Part shown: positions 8,186 to 16,695 of the stretch, one piece after another | Layout of the letters: every line of letters starts with the position of its first letter | Position numbering within the stretch: the stretch's first letter is position 1 | Source of the DNA: CAVZTX01 sp963778375 | GTDB taxonomy: Bacteria; Chloroflexota; Ktedonobacteria; Ktedonobacterales; Ktedonobacteraceae | Length of the DNA stretch: 51,671 nucleotides | Reading direction: 5' to 3' | NCBI GenBank assembly: GCA_963778375.1 | Contig: CAVZTX010000007.1 | Location: 1 to 51,671, forward strand | Position numbers and translations under genes: made by a program | The notes under the pieces: generated by a model | Databases searched by the model: none | Told to the model about the DNA's origin: nothing | Seen by the model: the letters and a program-made list of their open reading frames with translations, nothing else

Positions 8186-8473
8186 CTACAAAAGCTGGTC
8201 AGAATGGGACGCTTCGGGGGCACTAGCCCAGGCGGGTGTAAGACCATAGTAGAGAACATCGGGATCAATGTCTGCGCCATTCGGCCAGGTGATGGTTCCT
8301 TCCTCGACTTGCATGGAACGGAACATCAAGGGATCACACCGAATGGCCTCGAAGATGGGGCCGTGTAAATATGCCTCCAGGTTGATTTCCCGCCGCGAAC
8401 CGTCGGTGAAACGCACATCTACAATGAAGTCCCTTTTTGGTTCGGCGTACCGAACGCGTACTAGCAATGCCAT
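8186..8473 (-). CDS. DUF2442-like small protein at the head of the catabolic operon
   Basis: This 95-residue protein shows the pattern VRFTDGSRREINLEAYL, followed by a segment ending in WPNGADIDPDVLYYG. That matches the DUF2442 family, small proteins often found beside DUF4160 in putative toxin-antitoxin pairs. No DUF4160 partner is visible here. Its position as the first gene before an SDR-hydratase-Rid-dehydrogenase-ligase run is unexpected, and it may simply share the promoter at 8508-8537. GTGAGG lies 5 nt before the ATG. Function unknown. Confidence 0.75.
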   Translation of the reverse strand: MALLVRVRYAEPKRDFIVDVRFTDGSRREINLEAYLHGPIFEAIRCDPLMFRSMQVEEGTITWPNGADIDPDVLYYGLTPAWASAPEASHSDQLL

Positions 8474-8507
8474 TGTAACCTCACTATGCTACTGATAAGT
8501 AGTCTAT

Positions 8508-8537
8508 ATCCTATCACCAAATGGTTCTGAGCGGCAA
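8508..8537 (-). promoter_or_regulatory. Candidate promoter of the aromatic-CoA operon
   Basis: On the minus strand TTGCCG (8537-8532) and TAGGAT (8513-8508) are 18 nt apart, giving a leader of about 30 nt before the ATG at 8473. It is the best match in the region but not a strong one. Confidence 0.4.
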
Positions 8538-8838
8538 TATGGGCTATGCTTTCGCATTCTATCCAGCATTTCGTAGTTTAATAGTCCGGAACTGATATCA
8601 GTGAAAGGCTCGGGAGAAGCCTGAGGAGAGATATATCAACAGGGTTTCGCGTCACATTCATTTTCTATGCATCTAGACAAGGAAATCGATTGCTACTAGC
8701 CGAGGGAGCCAATACTTATAGAGATAGACATAAAAAATAGTGGTCTCCAACGTCTATCATAATGGCACTGAGAGATCTCTCTGCTGTGATGAGTTGTATG
8801 TATTTCCGTTCGTCTATCTCCTGAAAGGAGCACATGCG
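8538..8838. other. Intergenic region between divergent genes, no gene seen
   Basis: This AT-richer stretch separates the minus-strand catabolic operon from the plus-strand hydrolase. I see no coding region, strong hairpin or repeat. The hydrolase promoter must lie here, but I find no clear -35/-10 pair for it. Confidence 0.5.
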
Positions 8839-10467
8839 ATGAAGGATGAAGATCTCTTCTCTCACGATGGACCATTTCCCGTCGCTTCTGATCATGAACG
8901 TGGTGGTGACGGTGGCCATAGTGCGCTCTCACCAGCTTCCCCTGCGACTCAAGAAGCACCGCCACTGACTCATGCACCTAAGACAGAACAGCGACTTACG
9001 CCGCGTCGTCACCTGCGGCTTCTGCTAGTGGGGATGGTGGTGCTTGTGCTTGTCGCTCTGGCTGGCGGGTATGGTATCTTTCGTGCGGTCTCACAGCCTG
9101 TTCATCACGCACCCTCTGCCTTCCAGCAGGCCCACTGTCCTTTTCCTCTCGGTACCAGTCTGGTCGAAGGACAGGACGTCAGATGTGGCTTCCTGACGGT
9201 ACCTGAAGATCGTAGCCAGCCTGGGAGCCCCACCATCCGGCTGGCGGTGGCGATCTTCAAGACACCTGATCCTCACCCGGCTCCTGATCCGGTGCTCGTT
9301 CTGGGTGGTGGTCCTGGTGATGCACAACTCGTAAACACGGGGCCGTTGATCAACGCGAGGAACCTGGCGAGTGTGGCGTCGGGGCGGGACTTCATCCTGT
9401 TGGACCAACGGGGTGAGGGCTACTCACAGCCCTCATTGAGCTGTCAGGCCAACGAGACCTTGCAAGCGTGCCACAATCGCTTGCTAAAGGAGGGCATCAA
9501 CCTGAACGCCTTTACGACGCTGGAAAATGCAGCCGATGTGCACGATCTCATCCGAGCACTTGGCTATCAACAAGTGAACTTGCGCAGTGTTTCCTACGGC
9601 ACACGTCTGGCGCTCACCGTCATGCGCCTGTATCCGACAGACCTGCGCAGCGTGGTCCTCAATTCGGTTCTCCCTTCACAAGTGAATGCCTTCACGAATA
9701 TACCACAGGCAACCGGACGGGCCTTTAATGTCCTCTTCCAGGGGTGCGCGGCTGACAGCTACTGCAATGCGACCTACCCGCACCTGCAGTCCGTCTTCTA
9801 TCAACTGATCGCTGACCTGAACACCACTCCGATCAGCTTCCAGGCAACTCCCCAAACAGGCGGCAGTATCACCGTGCACTTCACAGGCAACGACCTTGTG
9901 CTGTGGTTGCGACAATCGTTATACACCACCCGACTCATACCAATATTGCCACAAGTGCTCTTCCAAATTCGCCAGCATGACTACACCCAGCTTGCCCAGA
10001 TCTATGGTAACAGCATCGACACCACAGGAAGCATCGGACTGTTCTACTCAGTGATGTGTAGTGAAGATATGGCATACACCACGCAGCACGACTTGGAGAC
10101 ATCCGTTCAGGGACTTCCGGCACCGATCCAACCTGCGCTGCTCGACTTTGGCTTGTTTAGATACTCTGTCTGTCAGTTGTGGAGGGTAAAACCGGTCCCT
10201 TCAATACAGAAGGAGCCGGTCAGGAGCAGCATCCCAACGCTGATCTTGCAAGGCGAATATGATCCAGTGACGCCACCAGCCAACGGGATGCTGGCAGCAC
10301 AGACGCTGAGTAGGAGTTACTTCTTCCTGTTTCCAGGAGTAGGCCACGGAGTATCTTCTCCCTTCAACACATGTCCAAACGACATCGTGTATGCCTTCCT
10401 GGCAAACCCAACAGAGAGACCCGACGCAAGTTGCATTAGCAGCATGCCAGAACCGTTCTTTACGTAA
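8839..10467 (+). CDS. Membrane-anchored alpha/beta hydrolase with TAP-like C-terminus
   Basis: This 542-residue protein has a 58-residue cytoplasmic N-terminus, one membrane helix (about 59-79), and an outer alpha/beta-hydrolase domain of the S33 tripeptidyl-aminopeptidase/proline-iminopeptidase type. Support includes LVLGGGPGDAQ (oxyanion region), LLDQRGEGYS, a nucleophile at S252 in RSVSYGTRLAL, and GEYDPVTPP and GVGHGVSS for the Asp and His near the C-terminus. The first Gly of the usual GxSYG elbow is replaced by Ser. ATG 8839 is preferred to the upstream GTG because AAGGAG at 8825-8830 is well spaced. It probably cleaves peptides or esters at the cell surface. Confidence 0.85.
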   Translation: MKDEDLFSHDGPFPVASDHERGGDGGHSALSPASPATQEAPPLTHAPKTEQRLTPRRHLRLLLVGMVVLVLVALAGGYGIFRAVSQPVHHAPSAFQQAHCPFPLGTSLVEGQDVRCGFLTVPEDRSQPGSPTIRLAVAIFKTPDPHPAPDPVLVLGGGPGDAQLVNTGPLINARNLASVASGRDFILLDQRGEGYSQPSLSCQANETLQACHNRLLKEGINLNAFTTLENAADVHDLIRALGYQQVNLRSVSYGTRLALTVMRLYPTDLRSVVLNSVLPSQVNAFTNIPQATGRAFNVLFQGCAADSYCNATYPHLQSVFYQLIADLNTTPISFQATPQTGGSITVHFTGNDLVLWLRQSLYTTRLIPILPQVLFQIRQHDYTQLAQIYGNSIDTTGSIGLFYSVMCSEDMAYTTQHDLETSVQGLPAPIQPALLDFGLFRYSVCQLWRVKPVPSIQKEPVRSSIPTLILQGEYDPVTPPANGMLAAQTLSRSYFFLFPGVGHGVSSPFNTCPNDIVYAFLANPTERPDASCISSMPEPFFT

Positions 10468-10598
10468 TCGCTCTCCAGCGAGTTGAGCGGGGATTGCATG
10501 GATTGTCCTGCTCAACTCTACAGGAGTCATGAGCCGAAAAACGGAGCGAGACAACGAGTACTATTGCCATGCTTGCGGCAGTTCGCAAGGGGTTTTAC

Positions 10599-10647
10599 AT
10601 GAGTTGTGGAGTTTGCCCCGCATACAGGGGCAAACTCCACAACTCAT
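10599..10647. repeat. Perfect 21-bp-stem hairpin between convergent genes
   Basis: Bases 10599-10619 and 10627-10647 are exact reverse complements around a 7-nt loop. The stem core is gtggagtttgcccc. It lies 131 nt after the hydrolase stop and 46 nt before the stop of the opposing GMC gene. No T-tract follows on either strand. It may be a transcript-end hairpin, but such a long perfect palindrome without a U-run is unusual. Confidence 0.7.
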
Positions 10648-10693
10648 ATAGTGAATGTGCGAGCCGGTGCTCGCAGCGAGAAGTCCTGCATAC

Positions 10694-12304
10694 CTAATCG
10701 TTGGCGGTGGAGGTCGAGAGCAGGACTGATGCGGTGCCTTTGATTGCGTCGGCTGCTTTCTCGGCGATCATGATGGTGGGGGCGTTGGTGTTGCCGCCTA
10801 TTAGAGTTGGCATGATAGAGGCGTCGATCACACGCAGGCCTTCTACGCCTCGTACGCGCAGGTCTGCATCGACTACGGCCAATGGGTCGTTGCCCATCTT
10901 GCAGGTGCCGACGGGATGATAGAGTGTTTCGACGTAGTTGCGGATATACTCGGCGATTTCTTCGTCGCTCTGTACCTGAGGACCAGGATGTGTCTCAATG
11001 TCACGAAATGGAGCGAAGGCTTGCGTTTCACCCAGCTTACGTGCAATCTTGACGCCCTCCACTAATATTTGGATATCGGCCTCTTCGGCAAAGTAGTTTG
11101 GCTGGATGATCGGTGCTTCAGCGGGATTGGTTGAGCGCAAGGCAATGAAGCCACGACTTTGTGGATGCAACACACATGGCGCTATAGTGTAGCCATCACC
11201 TTCTGGCATGGTAAAGCCATGATTCAGGTAGTAGACCGGCGTGAAATGGTATTGTACGTCGGGCATAGGTAGATTGGTTTGCGTTCGGATGAAGGCTCCA
11301 GCCTCTGCGACATTTGAGGTCATTGGCCCCATTTTGTTCTCTATGAAATCTTGCAGATGCTCTGGCGTCTGCCCATGTATCAACGAGATTGGTTGAGTGC
11401 AGGCATAGAGTACGACAATTGCCGGATGATCTTGCAAATTCTGTCCTACCCCTGGTAGATCAGCTACTATGGGTATATCCAGCGCATTCAGGTGATTGGC
11501 AGGTCCGATGCCGGAGAGCATCAGTAGTTGGGGAGAGTTGATTGTTCCACCGGAGAGAATGACTTCCTTGTTGGCATTGACTTGCTGTTTCTCACCGTTC
11601 TGGATATACGCGACGCCGACTGCGCGAGTGCCATCGAAGATGATGTTGATAACAAGTGTATGCGTTTGCAAGGTGAGATTAGGGCGACTCAGGATGGGAT
11701 GGACATAGCCAACCGCAGCACTATGACGTAGTCCTTCCCTTTGCGTCACCTGGTAAATGCCAACACCATCCTGCTCAGCTCCATTGAAGTCGTTCGTGAG
11801 AGGAAGACCTGCTTCTACCCCTGCTTCAACGAAAGCATGAGTGAGAGGGTTGACCGTACGGAGATCTGTCACATTTAGAGGGCCAGAGGTACCGTGATAT
11901 TCTGAGTTTTTAAGGTCCTCGCGCTCCTCATTTTCGGCTTTCTTGAAATAGGGCAGTACGTCAGAGTAACTCCAGCCCGCGTTTCCCAATTCGCTCCAGT
12001 GATCATAATCGCGGGGATTTCCTCGCATATAGACCATCGCGTTGATGGAACTGGAGCCACCCAGGACTTTTCCACGGGGCCAATACAATTTACGATTGTG
12101 AAGATGTGGCTGTTCTTCTGTCTCGTATGCCCAATCGAGGGGAGACTTAAACAGAGTGGAGAACGCGGCTGGAATGTGGATTGCCTGCTCCTCGTCTGGG
12201 CCACCGGCTTCGAGCAGAAGGACGGAGGTCGAGGGGTCTTCGGTTAAGCGATTGGCAAGTACGCAACCTGCGGAGCCAGCGCCGACAATTACATAGTCGT
12301 ACAT
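10694..12304 (-). CDS. GMC family oxidoreductase (choline dehydrogenase-like)
   Basis: This 536-residue FAD flavoenzyme of the glucose-methanol-choline family oxidises an alcohol. The FAD-binding motif GAGSAG is at residues 8-13, and WPRGKVLGGSSSINAMVYMRG is the first GMC signature region. The catalytic His is H463 in YHPVGTCKMG, and an Asn (N507) in GGNTNAPT takes the place of the second catalytic His or Asn. Length and motifs match BetA-like and alkyl-alcohol dehydrogenases. The gene stands alone, without a betaine-aldehyde dehydrogenase or transporter partner, so choline is not proven as substrate. Confidence 0.92.
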   Translation of the reverse strand: MYDYVIVGAGSAGCVLANRLTEDPSTSVLLLEAGGPDEEQAIHIPAAFSTLFKSPLDWAYETEEQPHLHNRKLYWPRGKVLGGSSSINAMVYMRGNPRDYDHWSELGNAGWSYSDVLPYFKKAENEEREDLKNSEYHGTSGPLNVTDLRTVNPLTHAFVEAGVEAGLPLTNDFNGAEQDGVGIYQVTQREGLRHSAAVGYVHPILSRPNLTLQTHTLVINIIFDGTRAVGVAYIQNGEKQQVNANKEVILSGGTINSPQLLMLSGIGPANHLNALDIPIVADLPGVGQNLQDHPAIVVLYACTQPISLIHGQTPEHLQDFIENKMGPMTSNVAEAGAFIRTQTNLPMPDVQYHFTPVYYLNHGFTMPEGDGYTIAPCVLHPQSRGFIALRSTNPAEAPIIQPNYFAEEADIQILVEGVKIARKLGETQAFAPFRDIETHPGPQVQSDEEIAEYIRNYVETLYHPVGTCKMGNDPLAVVDADLRVRGVEGLRVIDASIMPTLIGGNTNAPTIMIAEKAADAIKGTASVLLSTSTAND

Positions 12305-12506
12305 AGTTTCCTGCCTTTCAAACTGTGTTCAAATATCGATGGTTGTCTGGTCCGCCATGATCGTAATCATATCATATCTGTATGATTTTATTGTCCTGGT
12401 GACAAGTAAACGAAGGTGGAAGATAGAGACTTTCTTGAGATACCCACAAGTCACATAGATATGTGGGGTTAGGAAACCATGATACAATAGTTCGAAAGGA
12501 GGTAAG

Positions 12507-13796
12507 ATGGATATAGCTCAACAGATCGTCAAACAAGTGGCCCAAGGTGATTTTGCCGCAGTGGAGCAGCGCCTTGCGGAACGCATCAAACCTTTGCTCC
12601 CTATTGAAGCACTGCGGGCCAGTTGGCAGGGGATTGAACAGCAGGTGGGAACGTTTCGGGAACTGGGAAAAACGTCTGAGGTGCAGACGCAGCAGGGTCT
12701 GGTACATGTTGTCACCTGCATCTTTGAGTGGGGAAGTCTTGATGTGAACATTGTCTTAAATGATGCGAGTGAGATTATCGGTTTAACGGTGACGCCTGTG
12801 GGGACCGTTGAAAAGCAGGCGAATGTCAGCTATGAGCCTCCACCATATGCGAAGCCCGAGCGTTTTTCCGAAGAGGAGGTGCAGGTAGGACGCGGAGAAT
12901 GGGTGTTGCCAGGAACATTAAGTCTTCCGCAGGGCGATGGGCCATTTGCGGCAGTGGTTCTGGTGCATGGATCGGGGCCGCAGGATCGTGATGAGACGAT
13001 CCCGCCCAACAAGCCGTTCCGCGATCTAGCCTGGGGATTGGCTTCACAAGGCATCGCCGTGTTGCGCTACGATAAACGCACAAAAGTCTATGCCGCTCAA
13101 ATGAACAGGGAGAGAAATACACTCACTGTCAAGGAAGAGACCATTGATGATGCGCTGGAAGCTGTGGCCCTCCTGCGTGAGCGGCCAGAGATAGATGCGG
13201 AGCTGATCTTTGTGTTGGGACATAGCCTGGGCGGCTACTTGGCTCCACGCATTGGCGCTGCCGACCCGCGGATTCGCGGCTTGATTATCCTGGCCGGTTC
13301 TGCACGCCCATTTGAGGATGTAATCCTGGATCAGATGACCTATGTGCTTTCGCTGACTATGCCCGACCCGGTGGTGCGACAGCAGCAGCTTGTGGCCCTC
13401 AAACAGCAGGTGGAACTGGTTAAAGATCCCAAGCGCTTGCCGACGGCCAAAGCTTCCGACTTGCCGTTGAGCGTTCCAGCAGCCTACTGGCTCGACTTGA
13501 ACATCTATCACCCGGAGAAAGTGGCGCAAACGCTGAAACAGCCGATGCTCTTCCTGCTGGGCGGGAGCGACTATCAGGTCACACAAGAGGATTTCCAGAT
13601 ATGGCAGAACGCATTGGCCAGTCGCAGCGATGTGCAATTTATTCTATATCCGGGCTTCAGTCACATGTTTATGCCGGTAGAAGGCGGGCAGAAGGCGACT
13701 CCTGCTACGTACAGCGTGGCCGGTCATGTGGCGGAAGAGGTGGTGAATGAGATTGGGAGTTGGATCAAGAGAATCTCAGGACTTCAGACTCCATAA
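12507..13796 (+). CDS. Alpha/beta hydrolase with N-terminal DUF3887-like domain
   Basis: The first 100 or so residues of this 429-residue protein resemble DUF3887, an NTF2-like domain found in front of hydrolases (FAAVEQRLAERIKPLLP, GLTVTPV). The rest is a serine hydrolase with VVLVHGSGPQDRDETIPPN, nucleophile S240 in LGHSLGGY, Asp near D355 in GGSDYQVT, and H386 in YPGFSHMF. No signal peptide is visible, so it should be cytoplasmic. A strong AAAGGAGG site precedes the ATG. It ends 17 nt before the stop of an opposing small gene. The substrate is unknown; an esterase or acyl-peptidase is likely. Confidence 0.87.
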   Translation: MDIAQQIVKQVAQGDFAAVEQRLAERIKPLLPIEALRASWQGIEQQVGTFRELGKTSEVQTQQGLVHVVTCIFEWGSLDVNIVLNDASEIIGLTVTPVGTVEKQANVSYEPPPYAKPERFSEEEVQVGRGEWVLPGTLSLPQGDGPFAAVVLVHGSGPQDRDETIPPNKPFRDLAWGLASQGIAVLRYDKRTKVYAAQMNRERNTLTVKEETIDDALEAVALLRERPEIDAELIFVLGHSLGGYLAPRIGAADPRIRGLIILAGSARPFEDVILDQMTYVLSLTMPDPVVRQQQLVALKQQVELVKDPKRLPTAKASDLPLSVPAAYWLDLNIYHPEKVAQTLKQPMLFLLGGSDYQVTQEDFQIWQNALASRSDVQFILYPGFSHMFMPVEGGQKATPATYSVAGHVAEEVVNEIGSWIKRISGLQTP

Positions 13797-13813
13797 GCTG
13801 AGCAGCAGGGTGG

Positions 13814-14017
13814 TTAATGCCGTTTTCTATACTCATAGACGTAATAGAAAACTGCGGCGAAGACGTTCATCAACAGAAATGCCAACATCCAGTACCATTT
13901 CTCGTTACTAGACAAACGGTCATTTCCACCTAGATCCCAGGCCATCCGTAGCCAGAATATTATCAACGGTAGAGTTATCAGCAATGGAAGTATGATCAAT
14001 GAAATTGGCTGAGCCAT
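13814..14017 (-). CDS. Small two-helix membrane protein (PLDc_N-like)
   Basis: This 67-residue protein has two membrane helices separated by a charged loop, with WKYW-like residues (NEKWYWMLAFLLMNVF) and a basic C-terminus. The layout resembles the short PLDc_N domain proteins of unknown role. I chose the ATG at 14017 because AAGGAG lies 7 nt upstream; a longer reading to 14050 has no such site. It lies downstream of the DUF5808 gene on the same strand, 137 nt away. Confidence 0.6.
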   Translation of the reverse strand: MAQPISLIILPLLITLPLIIFWLRMAWDLGGNDRLSSNEKWYWMLAFLLMNVFAAVFYYVYEYRKRH

Positions 14018-14154
14018 AGCGCACTCCTTATCTATCCTTATAGCGCACAATATTCATAACAGGGGTTGCAGAGTGTAAGCATTCGGCCGCACTGGATATT
14101 AGGAGTAGTAAATGGAATGGCCTTGATTTCTCTTGAGGCTCCTCAGTCCATTGT

Positions 14155-14526
14155 TTACGGGTGGCAGCCCAACATATGGCAGCCATTGGGGGCTGTGCCA
14201 GAGACAAGTACAGGTAAGATGACTCCGAACAGCAGCAACGCCAGCAGTATTGCGACCAGGACGAGCTTAGCCTGCGGGTGGCCAAAATTCATAGTCCACC
14301 CGAACCCGAAGCGCTTGGGGACAAACATTGCAGGATCATCAGGATTGTTGTAAAAGATGCCTCCATACCAGTACCGTTCATCATCGCGGAAAATAGCGCC
14401 GGTGCTGTAACGAGTAGCGGATGTGTCAGCTTTTGACCGGGAAGGTTGAGGATGCCAGAACAGGACGAGGATGATGGTAATCAACGCCCCACCGATTACT
14501 AAAAGAGCTGGCAAAGATATATTCAT
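14155..14526 (-). CDS. DUF5808-type membrane protein
   Basis: This protein of about 123 residues has an N-terminal membrane helix, a central block with DDERYWYGGIFYNNPDDPA and VPKRFGFGWTMNFGHP, and a second C-terminal helix. The central block is the hallmark of DUF5808, found in membrane proteins of Gram-positive and Chloroflexota bacteria; no function is known. The ATG at 14526 overlaps the stop of the old-yellow-enzyme half of the upstream gene (ATGA) with GGAG 8 nt before it, so the two are translationally coupled. The 7-codon extension to 14547 is less likely. Confidence 0.8.
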   Translation of the reverse strand: MNISLPALLVIGGALITIILVLFWHPQPSRSKADTSATRYSTGAIFRDDERYWYGGIFYNNPDDPAMFVPKRFGFGWTMNFGHPQAKLVLVAILLALLLFGVILPVLVSGTAPNGCHMLGCHP

Positions 14527-16695
14527 GAGGAGAACTCCATAATACACAAATCGGCTCTACCAGCCGCTAGAATCGTGTTGATCTCGTTGCTTGTTGTGAG
14601 GTAGCCACCTACCATAGTGGGAATACCCGCCTCGTTGCGGACCCGGTCGCTCAAGGGGGTGAGGAAGCCACGACCATAGGAGGGTTCACTATCGATGGTA
14701 GTTTGACCAGCCATAATCGTAAGCATATCACATCCGTGCGCTTTCAAGGCCTTGGCAACGATTACGGCATCTTCAACGTCGAAGCCGCCCTTTACGCAGT
14801 CGGTGACTGAGAGGGCGACTGAGATGGGTTTGTCTTGGGGCCAGGTAGCACGTACCGCATCGAATAGTTCCAGGAGGAAGCGCATGCGGTGTTCCAGGTC
14901 GCCTCCATATTCATCTGTGCGAAGATTGGTGAGGGGCGAAAGAAAGCTTGCCAGCAGGTAGCCGTGGGCAAAGTGGAGTTGTAGCAGGTCGAAATCTGCT
15001 TCTTGCGCCATGCGGGTGGCCTGGATAAAGTCGTTACATACTTGCTCCATATCGGTCCGATTCATTTCTTTGGGGACCTGGCTTTGGGATGTGTAAGGAA
15101 GGGGTGAGGCTGAGAGTAATGGCCAATTGCCCTCGCGAAGTGGCCTGTCAAGGCCTTCTGCTCGTGGGCGTGTTGAACCGCGCCGCCCGGCGTGTCCTAA
15201 CGAAATTGCGATTTTTGCCGGTAATTGGGTGTGAAGCGATTTGACGATTTGTGTCCAGGCAGTTAGATGCTGTGCGTCGTATATTGCGGGACTATTGGGT
15301 GAGATGCGGCCATCGTTGGAGACGGCGACAAGGTCGGTTAATAATAGGGCTGGACCAGTAAGGAATTGCAGATTTGCCACCCCACCCACGGGCGACCATA
15401 AAGGCGCACCCAGCCGCAACACCGTCGCCCTCGCCCCTACGGATGTTGATGGGTTCATTGGTTGTGATATTGAGTGGTAACGCGATGCGGTTGGTTAGGG
15501 TAAGTTCGCGTAGTTTGAGGGGGGTGAACATTGGTGGGGGGGCAATGATGGCGGGAAGGCCGGTGGCTTTGTGTGTGCACCAGCGGTCTACAGCATCGCC
15601 GAAGCGGGGATCGCGTAAGCGAAGGTCATCGTAGGAAATTCTGCCGCTGCGAGTGAGCAGTTGGAAAGTGAATTGCATGGGGTCGAGGCCGAGGTAGCGT
15701 TTGATTGTCTCGAAGTATGCCTGGCTTTCCTGGGCGGCGCGCTGGAAGATTTCGACGATGGGTTTTCTTTCGAGTTCGTAGTCGTTAAGTGCGATTTCAA
15801 GGTTGGAGTGCTGTTCGAGGGCGCTGGAGAGGGCAATGGCATCCTCCATGGCGAGCTTTGTTCCCGATCCGATAGAGAAATGGGCGGTGTGCGCGGAGTC
15901 GCCAAGCAGCACCATGTGCTGATGGTGCCAGCTTGCGGTCTTGAGCGTGGGGAAGCTGATCCACTTTGAGTTGTTTGAGAGCAATGTTGCTCCATCCATC
16001 TCTTCGGCGAGAAGGTGTTCGCAATAGGCGAGACTTTGCGCTTCGTCGGCTTTGTCAAGACCGGCGTTGAGCCAGGAGGTTTCGTCGCACTCAACGATGA
16101 AAGTGCTGGTTGTACCGTTGAAGGGATAGGCATGCACCTGGAAGAGACCATGCTCATTTTCGCGAAAGATAAAGGTGAAGGAGTCGAGTACCTTATTTGC
16201 ACCTAGCCAGATATAGCGGGCTTTTCCCATCTCCATAGTTGGCTTGAAGCAGGATGCGTAGGTTTTGCGGACAAGGCTATTTAGTCCGTCTGCCGCGATG
16301 AGCAAGTCGTAGTCACCAAGCGAGGCGAGGTCGTTGATCTCACAGTTAAATTTCATGGTGATGCCGAGTTCCTCACAACGTGTTTGAAGGATGTTAAGCA
16401 GGCGTTTACGTGAGATGCTGGCGATGACATGGCCACCACAGCGAATGGTCTCTCCGCGATAGTGCACATTGATGGCATCCCAGATGACGAAATGATTGGT
16501 GATCTGCTCGTATGTCTTATAGTCTGCCCTCTGGAACGAAGCAAGCGTACGATCAGAGAAGACCACGCCCCATCCGTAGGTTACATCTGCCGGGTTGCGC
16601 TCAATGAGAGTAATGTCGTATGTGGGATGCGCCTTCTTGATAAGTAGCCCACAATAGAGACCGGCGGGTCCGCCACCGAGGATGGTAATCTTCAT
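14523..16695 (-). pseudogene. Fused FAD monooxygenase/old-yellow-enzyme reductase (aminobenzoyl-CoA or salicylyl-CoA type), frameshifted
   Basis: The first half (16695-15292) is a PHBH-type flavin monooxygenase with GGGPAG at residues 7-12, LIAADGLNSLVR, and LLGDSAHTAHFSIGSGTK. Near residue 385 it enters an old-yellow-enzyme domain (MFTPLKLRELTLTNRI) and then runs out of frame to a stop. The OYE domain continues in another frame (15458-14523) with ISLGHAGRRGSTR, LQLHFAHGYLLASFLSP and RTDEYGG. Such fusions of about 770 residues are annotated as 2-aminobenzoyl-CoA monooxygenase/reductase or bifunctional salicylyl-CoA 5-hydroxylase; they hydroxylate and then reduce the CoA-bound ring. The shift coincides with the GC-rich segment at 15376-15442. 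The gene overlaps the LLM gene by ATGA. It would be the central enzyme for the operon at 3319-8473. Confidence 0.85.
15376..15442. repeat. 67-nt GC-rich inverted-repeat segment inside the OYE domain
   Basis: The segment starts gccaccccacccacgggcg and ends gcccctacgg, with inner inverted arms gggcgac (15390-15396) and gtcgccc (15424-15430). Removing exactly these 67 nt joins the two OYE reading frames with no stop, giving NEPININLQFLTGP. I recall similar cccacgggcgacc...gcccctacgg units as dispersed intergenic repeats in Chloroflexota genomes, but no second copy is in this window. The exact ends are not fixed by a clear target duplication. Confidence 0.5.

Noticed and set aside
13044..13637. 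197-residue minus-strand open frame
   Set aside because: It is antisense to the conserved catalytic part of the DUF3887 hydrolase and has no recognisable motif.
15588..16202. 204-residue minus-strand open frame
   Set aside because: Same strand but different frame from the FAD monooxygenase, whose motifs run continuously here; composition is Ser/Pro-rich as in shadow frames.
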